64,000 nucleotides of DNA from Stenogyne calaminthoides. Lineage: Eukaryota; Streptophyta; Magnoliopsida; Lamiales; Lamiaceae. A program made the translations under genes and the position numbers. Below the pieces are notes generated by a model. That model searched no databases and was not told the origin of the DNA. It saw nothing but the letters and a program-made list of their open reading frames with translations. The stretch is from assembly GCA_037126765.1 (NCBI GenBank), contig JBBCBC010000016.1:12388728-12452727 (forward strand), in the 5' to 3' direction. Positions 23,410 through 35,660 of this stretch are shown one piece after another (the stretch's first letter is position 1; the number at the start of each line of letters is the position of its first letter).

Positions 23410-23490
23410 ATAAATTTCAGAGCTTTTGTCCTTGTCTGATTGTTCTACTAAATCTAATCATTAAGTATGACTGGTTTATAAATCTAATCA
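23410..23490 (-). other. Possible 3' exon of an unidentified gene
   Basis: On the minus strand, after an acceptor-like TTAG, a short frame reads LVEQSDKDKSSEIYETFVNL, then KAENPA and a stop. The BAG pseudogene block has a relative near 14975-15010 (LVNLKAEN). Conservation in both duplicates suggests a coding end convergent with BAG. No upstream exon was identified and the function is unknown. Confidence 0.25.
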
Positions 23491-23559
23491 CTCCCTCTAT
23501 CACCATTTCAATTGACTTCAAGATGAAACTGTATTTAAAAAAAATGCGGGAAAGGGCTC

Positions 23560-24460
23560 TTAAGACATGAGTAAGGCATATGATGGGGTGGTATTGCATT
23601 TTCTTGGGGCAATGTGTGTTAAACTTGGTTTTGATTTTGCGTTGTGTGTCTGTTTATACTTCATTCTAATCAACCGACAGCCGTCTGTATACTTTACTCC
23701 CACCCCCCAGGAGATACCCTCTACCCATATTTGTTTTTTATGTGTGCAGAAGCGTTCTCTTCACTGATCCGGTTATCTGAGTCGCGTGGAGAGATTTCTG
23801 GCATAAAAATTGCTCGACAGGCACCATCTGTTTCACACCTGTTCTTCGCAGACGATGACATCTTTTTCTTTCAAGCAAACCAGGCTGATCTTGAGATATG
23901 AGCAAGCTTTCGAGCAGAGGATAAACCTTGACAAGTCTTTCGCTAGTGGACATATTCCCCAAGATAAAAGAGATGAATGGCGCAGACAATTGGGGGCAAA
24001 GTCAGTGGTCCAATACTCCAAATATCTAAGCAGGTTTTTCAGATTATTGTTGACAGGGCTACAAGCCGTTTGAAGGGGTGGAAGGAGAACACCCTTACTA
24101 ATGATTATCCTCAATGCTAGAAATCTGATTTCCGAAGGTGTGGCTTGGCGTGTTGGGAGTACGACTTTGATCCATGCTTTTGATGATCTATGGATCGGAC
24201 TGGACTCTTTGACAATGCCCGAGTTCTTTATGGGCAGAAGGAGGAGTGGACTTTCGTTTCTGATTTCATCGATGAGCAGACCGCTTCTTGGAGGATGGAT
24301 CGCCTCCAATCTTGCTTCATACATGGTGATGTTAAGACAATCTTGAGCATTCCACTGAGTTTAAGAGGCCCCAAGGACAAAAGGATCTGGATGTGCATAA
24401 AAAATGGCAAATTCTCTGTATTGTCCGCCTACCAGGTTTTCAAAATGTGGCATTGGCAAA
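23560..24460 (+). pseudogene. LINE reverse transcriptase remnant
   Basis: Fragments in several frames belong to plant L1-type LINE ORF2: DMSKAYDG at 23563, PGDTLYPYLFFMCAEAFSSL near 23720, SHLFFADDDIFFFQAN near 23840 (FADD catalytic box), NLDKSFASGHIP near 23925, and a C-terminal part (ILSIPLSLRGPKDKRIWMCI, then NGKFSVLSAY) near 24340-24430. Frameshifts and deletions make it inactive. Confidence 0.85.
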
Positions 24461-24704
24461 TCATTGGGCAAGTTATTTGTACTTGCACTTGCATTTCTCA
24501 ATACAAACAAATTGCATGTTCCTGTGAACGAGTTGCATTTTTTGAAAGTGTACTAGAGCTACACGGTGCGCTTTGTCATATAAAACTTTTTTCAAAAAAA
24601 AGAAAAAACTCACGAATGGCCAGTAACGGTAGTTAATTATGTAGAAAATCAAGTAATGTAACATGAAATTCAAACAAGTGCAGGGTAGATGAGTTAGGAA
24701 AGTG

Positions 24705-25310
24705 TCAAGAGAGACATCCTGGTACTATATGTTTAACTTTAAATAGTGTTGGGTGATGCTTGATTTGGAGAGAAGAGTTATACATTCGTATCTCGTCGCT
24801 TTCAAATCTTTGACCAGAGTTCCTTCGCAAACTCACACTGAAAGAAGAGATGTGGAATGCTTTCTTCTGCCAAGTTACAAAGCTTGCAAACAGGATTCGC
24901 CACAGCTTGGGAAACACCTCGTCTGATAAGCTTGTCCGAAGTGGGACGAAACCTGTGGATAACAGCTTGCAACTGGTTAAAATAAGACAATTCATTCTCC
25001 CTCCACCCAACCCCCATGTTGCTCACCACCTCATTTTTTTGCTCACTCACTCTAAAAAGTCTATTAAATTTAGAACATAAGGATTCATTATGCAACCACT
25101 CCTCCTCCAAAAAAGAGTGTCCCTCCCATCTCCCACCACCCTCATTATTTCACTTTTCATACCACCAGCTCCCTCCTCCCCATAAAAATCAACCAACTCC
25201 CTCCACCAGCTTGACCCCGCCTCCCTTCTCCCTCTCCTCACTCTAGTCCCTCTCTCATTGAAACTCGGCCCCAACCCACCATATTTTGAAGAGATGACAC
25301 TCGACATAAA
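24705..25310 (-). pseudogene. LINE C-terminal remnant (zf-RVT region), opposite strand
   Basis: Minus-strand frames give VISSKYGGLGPSFNERGTRV near 25300 and GDGRDTLFW, then FRPTSDKLIRRGVS and the zinc-binding segment VCKLCNLAEESIPHLFFQCE near 24860. These are typical of the region after the reverse transcriptase in plant LINEs. It faces the remnant at 23560-24460 and is a separate insertion. Confidence 0.85.
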
Positions 25311-25315
25311 GAGTA

Positions 25316-25500
25316 TTACTAAAGTGTGTGACTTTTTATTGTAAAGTATGTGACTTTTTACTGTAAAGTGTATTACTCATAAAAGTGAAGGGTGTGACTT
25401 ATATTATAGCAAAAAGTGTCGTAGTGATAACTGAAGTGTGTGACTTATATTACTAAAGGGTGTGACTTATATTACTAAAGTGTATGTCTGTAAAAAAAAA
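25316..25500. repeat. Minisatellite of GTGTGACTTATATTACTAAA units
   Basis: Roughly seven degenerate units of about 20-26 bp (GTGTGACTTTTTATTGTAAA, GTGTGACTTATATTACTAAA and variants). The same family, inverted, lies at 62180-62400 just upstream of the amidohydrolase gene. Confidence 0.75.
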
Positions 25501-26094
25501 ATCAGTTTCACGGTGAACAAGTTTCACAGCATACCAACTCTTTATTAATTCATAAACTATTATTTATACTAATAGATATTATATAATTAATAATATTAAA
25601 TTGGGTTAATTGCTTAAAACTACAAAAGTTCATAGTGGTCTGATTATTAACTACAAACATTATTCCTACTTGCAATCAGATAAAAAAATTATCAGTGAAA
25701 TGCCCAAAATAACCTCTATTGTTGAGCCAAATATTCAATTAATTTTAGTCTCTCTCTCCTCATTATATCATATTGTTTTCTCTCTTCTCTCTCCCCTAAA
25801 ATCAATTATCAGATATATTTTTTTTCTCTATACTCAAGAAAGTCGGTTGCGCCCATCCAAACCACCCACGCTCAAATTCAACCACCCTCAAACCCCCACT
25901 CAAAGATTCTGGCCACTCCACACGCACCCTCATTCAAAGATGACAATGAGGTGGTGGTGGTAGAATCGGACGACAAAGACAATGAAGAAGATAGTGAAGA
26001 AGACGAAGGAGAGGTGGCGGTGTTTTACGGGCCTGACCAACGCCGGTATCGAAGAAGACGAGAGGGAGACATCATCGGTTTCAAGGGGCGACTA
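25501..26094. other. Unassigned DNA interrupted by Copia C
   Basis: CT-rich and C-rich stretches lead to an acidic then basic open frame (EDSEEDEGEVAV, RRYRRRREGD, 25951-26094) that continues past the insertion for only a few codons (39103 onward). No family is recognised. Copia C landed here, duplicating GACTA (26090-26094 and 39098-39102). Confidence 0.4.
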
Positions 26095-27703
26095 TGTTGG
26101 AAAATAGAGGCACATAAACACATAATACATGCGCAGGAGAATAGAACAGTTCACCAACAACGAACAGTTAATTGCACATAAGGATTACAATAATCATAAC
26201 GAGAAATCTTACAACAGTTGTAGAGCAGATTCCTCAACTATGGTATCCACGTAATCCCCAAGAACGGATCTGCACGAATTTGCCAGTGTTGAATCCCAAG
26301 TTGAATCAACTAGGAAAATCCAAACTCTAGATCTTATGGAGAAATTGTGAAGTGTAAAACTATTTGTGAAATCCCAAGAGCTAATATATATAGGGAGACC
26401 CAGCTTAAAACCTAAGTTGGCCTATTGGGAAATTAAAATCCCTTCTAATTAATTAAATTAAACCTCTTTAATTTAATTTCCTAAATATAAATTTCTACGG
26501 ATTTAAATTTCATATATGACAAATCTCTACGATTTGTTTCCATATATATTAAATCCTACAATAATATTTCAAATATTATTATTGGGAATTCTTGTTTAAT
26601 TAAATCTAATTTAATTAAACATTAATAATAATTAATTTCAAATTAATCTATTATTAATTACTTCTCCATAAATTAAATATTAAATCTAATTTAACATTTA
26701 ATCAACCAACTATAATCCGTAAAAGGGAACTACTTGTTGTGTGACCCATAGGCCCTCATATATCAAGCGATTAGTCAAACTAATGGTCTTAATTGAACCC
26801 TAGACAATAAATTAGACATTCTCAATATATGAGGTACGTTGCGAGAAACATGCAACTACCTGTAACTGAAACATGGGCTATTACGATTTCCTCCTTTCAT
26901 TCGTGAATACTCGATTAGTCTTGAACATGATGCAGTGTCTATTCAAATAAATTAATCACTTTATCTCCAATCACTAATTGATCACTTATGTCACACTTGG
27001 CCACAAAGTCCAAGTTGACGTGCATTGGCCAATGACTTTGATCCAATTAGGATGAGAAGATGAGTATTCTCTCTAAATCCACTTTGAGGAATGAATCCTT
27101 TTCTTGGCTCAACTATCACGCACATGCACTTCGTGATGAACCAATCCAAGCCATATCTACCCATGGAAGGGTGCAAGTGTCGGTCATGGTCAACGTTCAC
27201 CACTCCACACATGTCGTGCGTATTGACCTCAAGTCAAAGGAGTATCGCATCGCTCCCACTAACCGAGACACCCGTAGACACATATAGTGGAACTACATCA
27301 AACGGTTTCTCGGATGGGTATACCAATACCCTCTAAGGTATTTGTGCATCAATCATGAGATACCTAGTATCTCGTAGTAAGTGAGATCTTACTACACTCT
27401 CTAAGAGTATGATGCAGATCGCACACCAATCTCCATTGCATCATCAATATCCCATTCTTGATGATACTTGATCGGGGCTATTTGAGAATCATGCTTAAGT
27501 CATCTGAGTTCTCACACACTCAATGACAGCAGCGACTCAAGGGAACACAGATAAGAATAAATGCAAACAATCAAACGTAATATTCTAATAAGTGCAATGC
27601 CATATATTTAATATTAAATAAACAATGATATTAAATCAATACTGAATATTATCTGAGTATTATGTCCTTACAATGGATTGTCTCTAGGACACTAACACTA
27701 ACA
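26095..27703 (-). repeat. Copia C 3' LTR
   Basis: 1609 bp, uninterrupted. A TATA-like word (TATATATTAG on the minus strand, about 26381-26392) lies in the last quarter. It preserves the uninterrupted sequence (CACAAAGTCCAAGTTGAC, 27002-27019) that the 5' LTR had before insertion of solo LTR B3. Confidence 0.95.
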
Positions 27704-27713
27704 ATCTCCCACT
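27704..27713 (-). other. Copia C polypurine tract
   Basis: AGTGGGAGAT on the minus strand, directly beside the 3' LTR. Confidence 0.85.
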
Positions 27714-27717
27714 TGAA

Positions 27718-29622
27718 CTAGAGCCAATCACCTACATGTCTAACCCCTAGACCATTAAAATGTATAGTGTGTACATGAACACTCAATGCCTTGGTGAAGG
27801 GATCAGCGAGGTTATCCTCCATGGGGACACGTTCTAACTATATCTCTCCTCTAGCGATTATCTCTCGTATTAAGTGATAACGCCTCGGTACATGCTTGTT
27901 TCTGTTATTGGATCTCGATTCCTTAGCTTGCGCAACCGCACCGGTATTGTCACAATACAACTTTATTGGACTACTGGCACGGAACTACCCCTAGTTCACT
28001 TAAGAACTGTTTTATCCAGACAACTTCTTTGGCAGCTTCTGTCGCAGCAATGTACTCAGCTTCGGTTGTTGAGTCTGTGGTAGTATCTTGCTTGGAACTA
28101 TTCCAACTAACCGCCCCGCCATTGAGAACGGAAACGTAGCCCGACTGTGACTTGAAATCATCACAGTCGGATTGAAAACTTGCATCAACATAGCCAGTTG
28201 CAACTAGTTTTGGCTGCCCTCCGTAGACCAAGAAGTGATCTTTGGTACGTCTAAGGTACTTAAGAATGTTCTTGACAGAAATTCAGTGAGGTTCACTCGG
28301 ATTCTGCTGGTATCTACCAGTGGTGCTAATAGCGAAGGCCACATCTGGCCTTGTGCAAGTCATGGCGTACATGATGGAGCCAATTGCAGATGCATATGGT
28401 ATATCCTTCATGCGTAGGATATCATCTTCCGTAGAAGGACAATCCTTCTTAGACAACTTTATCCCATGACATGCCGGTAGAGAACCTCTCTTAGAGTTCT
28501 CCATCGCAAATCGCTTTAACACCTTATCTACGTAGGTTGACTGTGACAGCCCCAACATCCATTTGGACCTATCCCTATGGATCTTGATCCCTAAGATGTA
28601 GCAGGCCTCACCAAGATCCTTCATCATAAGAGGAATGTTGTTTCCCATAATCAATATGTCATCGACATACACAACTATGAAAACAATATTTCTCCCACTG
28701 CGTTTACGATAAACGCATGGATCTTCCAAATTTCTGATGAAGTCAAACGATTTGACAACTTCATCAAATCGGATATTCCAACTCCTAGAAGCTTGCTTTA
28801 GTCCATAAATGGATCGTTTGAGCTTGCACACAAGATTAGACTTTGGCTTAGATACAAAACCTTCCGGTTGAGTCATAAACACCTCCTTATCAATTTTCCC
28901 ATTGAGGAAGGTTGTTTTGACATCCATCTGCCAAATCTCATAATCTAAATGTGCTGCTACAACAAGTAAAATTCGAATGTACTTGATCTTGGCAACAGGT
29001 GAGAAGGTCTCATCATAGTCAATGCCTTCACGTTGACTATAACCTTTTGCCACTAACCTAGCCTTGCAGGTTCGTACCTTGCCGTTTGCATCAGTTTTAC
29101 GCTTGTAGACCCATTTGCAACCTATGGGTTTTACCCCTTTTGGCAACTCAACCAAGTCCCAAACTTGATTGGTGTACATCGAGTCCATCTCGGATTTCTT
29201 GGCTTCTTGTCACTTCTCTGAGTCAACGTCTAATGTTTCCTCAGTGTAAGTTCTGGGATCGTCTTTGTCCGGGATCTCCACATCATCATGTTCCTCTACG
29301 AGGAAACCATAATATCTAGTGGGCAGATTACGAATCCTAGTAGACTTACGGAGCTGTGTTTGTGCAGGTTGTACATTCTGATCGTGAAAATTTTGCGGTG
29401 CATCGATTTCATCAATGTCCGGAGAGTCCTCAAGAGCAACACTTTCTGATGCCTCTTAGGCGGGAGTTTGAACTATGTTGTTCTCATTCAGCCCACTTGG
29501 AGTTTGTTGCGAAGGCAATGCAACTCCAATTACGCTCCCACTGGCTGAAAGAGGATCACTAAGTGATAAACTTCCATCATGTGAGCTGTTGAATGCTCCC
29601 ACTGATTCCTTGTCACATTTCT
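27718..29622 (-). pseudogene. Copia C reverse transcriptase and RNase H (broken)
   Basis: The reverse transcriptase is readable from 29188 down to 28283: GCKWVYKRKTDANGKVRTCK, QMDVKTTFLNG and the catalytic YVDD near 28665. Between GNNIPLM and KDLGEA about 20 residues are missing, so the palm domain is internally deleted. RNase H follows in another frame (27971-28231: GYVDASFQSD, STTEAEYIAA), with a stop before LERVPMEDNLADPFTKAL near 27820. Two further stops lie upstream, near 29457 and 29209. It ends at TAG 27718-27720. Confidence 0.93.
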
Positions 29623-31456
29623 TGTTGGGGTTATACTGGAAAGTATGCTTTTACTTTGTATAACAAAACTGAATTTCTGCCTTATTTACTGAAATAAATT
29701 ATTTATCACTAATGCTTTAAATATCGTTGAATGTTACATATATTTACTGCATAATTGTTCAATAAGTAGTATGTGTTACATTGTAGTTAATTTAGTGATA
29801 TCAGATCACAGAAGAATAAATTAACAGTCCCTTGTAACTAAAAGTACGCTGTTCACGACCTAGATGGAAATGAACAATCCATTGTGAAAGGTTAATGTAA
29901 GGCTCAGATTGGCTTGTCTTGACCAAGAGATTACACTAGTGCAAGACTGATGCACTGAATAGGACCTACAGGAGGATAAATTCTTCAGCACTGAATTAGG
30001 AAGAATTAGACCTCAGTGGTTCGTTATTTCTTAATCTTCGTCCCTTAAATAGGATCGTGTGTGGTTAGTAATTATTGCTTTGACTTATGACGGGTAGAGA
30101 ATCAATGAGATTCAATACTTTATATCTTGGGCAATATTATTGGTCACATGCGATTGCTAAGATTTAATACGAAGAATAGTGTGCAAGTATGCTTCTTTGA
30201 TTTGCCCCCTTGGGAGGTTCATAAGATTTATCATACCAAATCTTGCAAGAGGAATTAGTTTCCGGTATGGATAATAATGTTGAACCGTTCCTTGACCAAT
30301 GACAAAAGATATTAATTAATGGAAAGTTATTTCAGTGGATTGAATTAATTAATGGGCTAGATAATCTTAAACACGGGAAATAATAACCGGGAGCCATATT
30401 AACAGTAATATGGGTTAAGATGGATAGTGCAATATTAATTATGTAGTGGGATTAATTAATATTTATGGGCTTGAATAATATTGTGGCTAAATATTGGAAA
30501 TTCAAGATCCATTGGAAGGTCCAATCTTAATTCTCCTAAAGGCCCCTCAAGTAGCCTAAACATAAAGTCCAATAACTGAAAAAGGTGTTTAAAAATAAAA
30601 TAAATTATTGTTTTGTTCGAAAATAATAAATAAAAGAGGGAGAAAGATTTTCTTTGAATTTTGTTATGGAATGAAGATAAGTATTCTTGGAATACAATAT
30701 TATCTCATTAAATTCAAGAAATCTCCCACTTGGTTATTTATTAGTGTTTTTCGAAAATATTGAATAAATAAAGGAAGGGAAGATTTTCTTGATTTTCCTG
30801 AAAAGGTATTATGGAAGATATGTATTTTTGGAATACAAGAATATCTCAAAAATTCAAGAAGATCCAAATCTTGTTTTCCTTACTCCTTATTTTTTCGAAA
30901 ATACCATAACAAGAGGAGGTGGGATTTTTGTGGAATATTTTAATTATGGAGAAAAGAATATATGAGATATATTCAAGATTTCTTGGAAATCAAGAAAAAG
31001 ATTTTCCCATATTATTTTTGCCCAAAAATTCGACCACCACCTCATCTATAAATAGGGGATGAATTTTTCATCCCCAAGCAATTTCATGTGTTGGAAAAAT
31101 TAGAAATCCACAAAGGTGGTGCAACATAATTTTATTTTTCCTTTTATTAAATTGTTCGCGAGTTCCTACCACCGGATTGTTGAACAAGGATAAGGGAATA
31201 CTTGAGAAGGTTTTTTGGTGTGTTTGTGTGAACGGGATCCATCTTCTCAACGGTTGTCACTCCGAGAGGTTAGTTCACGTAAACCCGTAGCAATTCCGCA
31301 TGCTTAGGATTTATGTGAACTGTTTATATGCATGATTTGTTGTTGAATTATTATTTGAATTAATATAGGATTAATTCATGCTAGTAATAATTGTTAAAAT
31401 TAAATTTGTATTTAAATATTCATCCCGAATAGATCCGGATAATTAATTCCCCAACA
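29623..31456 (+). mobile_element. Solo LTR of family B (copy B2) inside Copia C
   Basis: 1834 bp, TGTTGGGGTTATACTGG...AATTAATTCCCCAACA, flanked by a perfect target duplication TTTCT (29618-29622 and 31457-31461). No internal region. A TATA box (CTATAAATAGGGG) is near 31046. It splits the linker between integrase and reverse transcriptase. Confidence 0.96.
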
Positions 31457-32495
31457 TTTCTTTGACAAGATATCAGTCTTTTGATTATCTTGTGGTTCTT
31501 GAATTTCTTCAAGTTCTATCATCTTACGTCCTTGGTCCTTGAAGACATAGTCTTCTTCGAGGAACCTGGCCTGCCTAGAAACAATTATCGTTTGTTTCTC
31601 AGGTAGATAGAAATAATATCCTCTCGTTTCCTTAGGATATCCCACAAGGTAACCCTTTTCACCTTTGGATTCCAACTTATCAATGATCATCTTTTTCACA
31701 ATCGCGGGGCAACCCCACGTTTTGATATATGAAAAAGTTGGCTTCTTGCCACACCATAGTTCATATGGCGTATGCTCAACTGATTTGGATGGAATCCTAT
31801 TCAGAATGTAAATTGAGGTTTGTAACGTGTATCCCCATAAGAATGTAGGGAGAGAAGAAAGCTCATCATGGACCCTACCATGTCTAACAAGGTTCGGTTT
31901 CTCCTCTCGGATACTCCGTTCATCTGCGGTGTTCCGGGAGGAGTCCATTGAGATTGGATTCCATGTAACTTCAAGTAATCCATGAACTCGTGGCTAAGGT
32001 ATTCACCTCCTCGATCCGATCGAAGAGTCTTTATACTCTTACCAAGTTGCTTCTCTACTTCAGCTTTAAACTCCTTGAATTTCTCAAAAGATTCGATTTG
32101 TGTTTCATGAGATACACGTATCCATATCTTGAGAAATCATCAGTAAAAGTGATGAAGTAGGCGAAGTTACCCCTAGCTAGAGTGGGCAATGGTCCACAGA
32201 CATCACAGTGGATCAACTCTAGAACTTCTTTGGCACGAACCCCTTTCCCAGAAAATGGTTTGTTGGTCATTTTGCCCTTAAGACAGGATTCACAACTTCC
32301 ATATGACTCAAAGTCGAATGGGGTTAAGTAGTCTAACTTCCTTAACCTTGCAATCCTATTCTCATTTGCATGACCAAGCCTACAATGCCACAAGTAAGTT
32401 AGGTTTTCATGATTACTAAGTTTGAGTCGTTTGTTTTGTATATTAAGAATATTATGTCCACAATGCAACAGTATAAACCATTCGATAAAGGAGAA
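31457..32495 (-). pseudogene. Copia C integrase (broken)
   Basis: The GAG-pre-integrase zinc region is intact (LWHCRLGHANENR near 32390, CESCLKGKM near 32280). The core has IHCDVCGP near 32195, then a frameshift near 32090, then LRSDRGGEY near 32010 and TPPGTPQMNGVSERRN near 31925. Another frame change follows near 31870. The tail reads FLWGYTLQTSIYILNRIPSK and KTWGCP before the solo LTR. Confidence 0.93.
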
Positions 32496-33694
32496 TTTTA
32501 ATAAACATCACCATTAAGCGAAAAATAACAATTACTGTTTGCGAAATGGAAGGAAAACCCTTCAATGTCTAACATAGGAATATAAATAATGTTGCGAGTA
32601 ATAGAAGGATCGAAATAACAATTATTCAGTTTAAGTCTAAAACCAAATGGTAAGTCTAAAACATAAACGCCAACACGTTCAACAGCAACTCTTGCTCCAT
32701 TCCCAACGTGTAGGGCGACTTCACCCGGCCTAACTGCCCTGCTATGCTTGAGACCCTGCACATTTTGTACAAATGTGTGAGCCACAACCTGTATCTAATA
32801 TCCAGCAGTTAGTATCATTTGTGGACATGTTTATCTCAATAACAAACATACACGTTCCAGTGGCTGAGACACCTTGTGCCTTCTTTTCAGCTGCTAGAAC
32901 CTTGTATTCCTTCATCCAATGCCCCTTCTGCTTGCAGTAGAGGCATACATCCTTGTCCACCCTCTCTTTCTTTTGAATTCCACCTTTGGGCTTAAGGAAG
33001 TTTGGCTTGGAGCCTTTCTTTGCCTTCCCCCTTCGCTTCTTCTTTCCTTTCGGAGCAGAAGAAGTAGAGGCACTCACCATGAGCACAGGTTTTTCCTTAG
33101 CAGTGGAAGACTCAAAGGTCTTTAGCATGTTATGCAGCTCGGGCATAGTCGATTCCGTCTTATTCATATTAAGGTTTACTACGAAACTCGAATATGAATC
33201 GGGAAGTGATTGAAGAATGGCATAAACAGCAACAATGGTCTTGAGCTCGATGCCCAATCGACCAAGTTTCTCGATTAGTCCAATCATCTTCAATACATGA
33301 GGAGAAACCTTCCCTCCCTCAGATAGTCAGCATCTAAACAGATCTCTTATCACTTCATAAATCTCGGAACGAGATTCAGAATCAAAGAGATCCTTCAGAT
33401 GCTTAATCATCTCGAAGGGAAGCATCTTCTCATGTTGCCTTTGCAATTCGAGAGTCATCCCGAGTAGCATAACACACTGAGCCTGGGAAGCATTATCTTG
33501 ATGCTTCTTCTGAGCCTCGGCGTCAAACGCCTCGGCTTCTTCAGTACCAGCATTCGGGGTAACAGGGATTGGCGTGTCCAACACTTACTCAATCTTTTCT
33601 TGCCTAAGCACCAAACGCACGCGCTGCCAGTCGATAAAATTTGGCCCAACCAATTTGTTCGTTTCCAAACGCTTCTCAGTGATAAGTTATTCAT
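32496..33694 (-). pseudogene. Copia C gag and protease (broken)
   Basis: Gag starts at about 33694 (MNNLSLRSV), shifts frame within 30 bases, then reads a short segment to a stop near 33590 before VLDTPIPVTPNAG. A further frame change near 33327 joins the UBN2-type part (LPDSYSSFVVNLNMNKTEST, 33293 downward). The zinc knuckle is CLYCKQKGHWMKEY, with Tyr at the fourth ligand as in Copia A. The protease active site is intact (CWILDTGCGSH near 32800). Frame changes again at about 32760. Confidence 0.92.
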
Positions 33695-35647
33695 TTTAAG
33701 AATCCTAGAGAAATAAAATAAAATGGTAATTAAAACACATAATTCCTATGATCAATATTCAGCAATCAAAATAAGCATGGCCTTTCAAATTTATTTTGTC
33801 TCCATTATTTTCACATATTCAACGACCTCATCGAAAGAATACGAATTTATATCTAATATAAATTTAATGGACTAGGATCCACATTCCTACTATCATAATA
33901 TCTCTTTGAAATGATTACTATGATGATAGCGTAATCGGTAGGTCTCAAACCCGCTTGCAAAAATCAAGCAACTCCTAGTTGATTGAACCTAGTTCAATCG
34001 GATGCCCTCGACTTTTCGTTTCCCTACTTGAAATTTGGTGAAACAAAATCAAGTTGATTTACAACCATCAAGCGGCGACACTACGTGTCCCTATAAAAGT
34101 CCCGTTAGATGTAGATCCGAGCAAAAGACTTGAGCCTTAAATACTCATTGGAAAGAAATGTTCAGTTTACTTTTAACTTTGATGGAAGACATCGTTCAAT
34201 TTAATGAAAATCATATTTTTAGTGAGGATCATTTTAAAGGCGGGGTATTAATTGATTAATCGAGATCCAATCATGTTAATCTACATCACGTTTGAACACT
34301 TATTGGGCGCCGCCTACCCAAACATGACATTTAACGGACTAACACTTATATGGGTGCCGTCTACCCAAACAATTATTACGGTCCGACAAATATTGGAAGC
34401 CGCCTAACCAAACAATTATAATGTGGACGTAAAGTGCGTTAACGAATTTAAATAAATAAATAAGTCAACAAGTGGGATTTTAATGAACCTTTTAAAATAA
34501 ATTTCAAATCCAATTTTGGTTTGATTTTAAGATTATTAAAATGATAATTAATCCAATTAATTATATTGGTCAACCAAAATCTAATTTTAAATTAATATTT
34601 TATTAATTTTAAATTAGATTTAAATCAATTATTTATTTGTCAAGGGCTCATGTGCAAATTTCAAAAATTGCACGAAATGACCTGTCCTAAATCCAATTTT
34701 GGCACAGTCCTTCCCCTCATCATCGCCCGGTTTCCAAAACCGTTTTTCCGATTGGGTCATCCAAACCAAAATCCAACAATTCATCAGTTTATCAGAATTA
34801 TTCAAAAAAAATCCCAAAACTGTTCCAATTATTAGGGTTTGTTCAGAATTTTAATTCATCAGTTCCAAACCAATCGAAAAACCCAATCAACCAATTTAGC
34901 ATCAACCAACATGAATCAAAACACCCAAAAATCGAAAGCAACAAGCATAGAAAGGAAAATGGTAGAATCGAAACAAAGCATCATCGCACATCGGGCACGG
35001 CGAGTCGCCGCCGCCGCTAGGCGCGTGCGGGTGACTCGCCACCATCACCGAAAAACCAAAGGGGCGCTCGCAGAGCCGCGACCCATTCAAAACAGGGAAG
35101 GTGCGGCGAACAGAGTCGAACCGGTGGCACGCCCACACGACTCACCCCGATTTCGAAACGGGCCAACTCGAATCAAAACCTGACGGCAGAGCGGTGCACC
35201 TCCATCGTTCGAACCGATCTGTGAGTGCACGGTCGCGATTTCCGAGGAATCGAGACGGTGGTCAAGCAAATCGAACGAAGAACCAGGTGAGGCGACGGGA
35301 ACGGGTGCGAGCGAGTCACGCCGATTTGCGAGGCGAGGGATAGCGAGGCGAATCTAATTCGTCGTCGACCGTGGTGCCGCGGCTTTGCACAAGCACAGCG
35401 AGTTGCGGCATAGAGCCGCCGACTCGAGCGGCGTCGCAGATACCAATGAACACCGGCGAGACGGAAGGGACCAAGGCGGCGAAACAAAACCAGAAACCCC
35501 TAGGTTTTCATTGGAGAAGGCGAGCCAAGAGACAAAACGATTAAAAGGGTGCGGTTTTGTCAAACAAAAGGCAGCCGCACCCGATCTCAAAATAAAAAAT
35601 AATAATTTTAAAACCAATTTTATGCAATTAAGAATTAAGAGCCTGAA
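33695..35647 (-). other. Copia C untranslated leader with a GC-rich island
   Basis: About 1.95 kb between primer site and gag. The gag-proximal part is AT-rich; 34990-35500 is GC-rich with many CGCGAG and GGCGACG words and open frames on both strands. No domain is recognised. Copia A has a similar GC-rich island at the same relative place. Confidence 0.6.
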
Positions 35648-35659
35648 GCTCTGATACCA
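35648..35659 (-). other. Copia C primer binding site
   Basis: TGGTATCAGAGC on the minus strand, next to the 5' LTR; initiator Met-tRNA type, as in Copia A. Confidence 0.93.
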
Positions 35660-35660
35660 C

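Noticed and set aside
25316..25500. CRISPR-like array
   Set aside because: Units are degenerate, unequal in spacing and without unique spacers; the DNA is plant nuclear.
25951..26181. Acidic open frame as a gene interrupted by Copia C
   Set aside because: Only about 50 codons lie before the insertion, the frame then runs into the LTR, and nothing recognisable continues at 39103.
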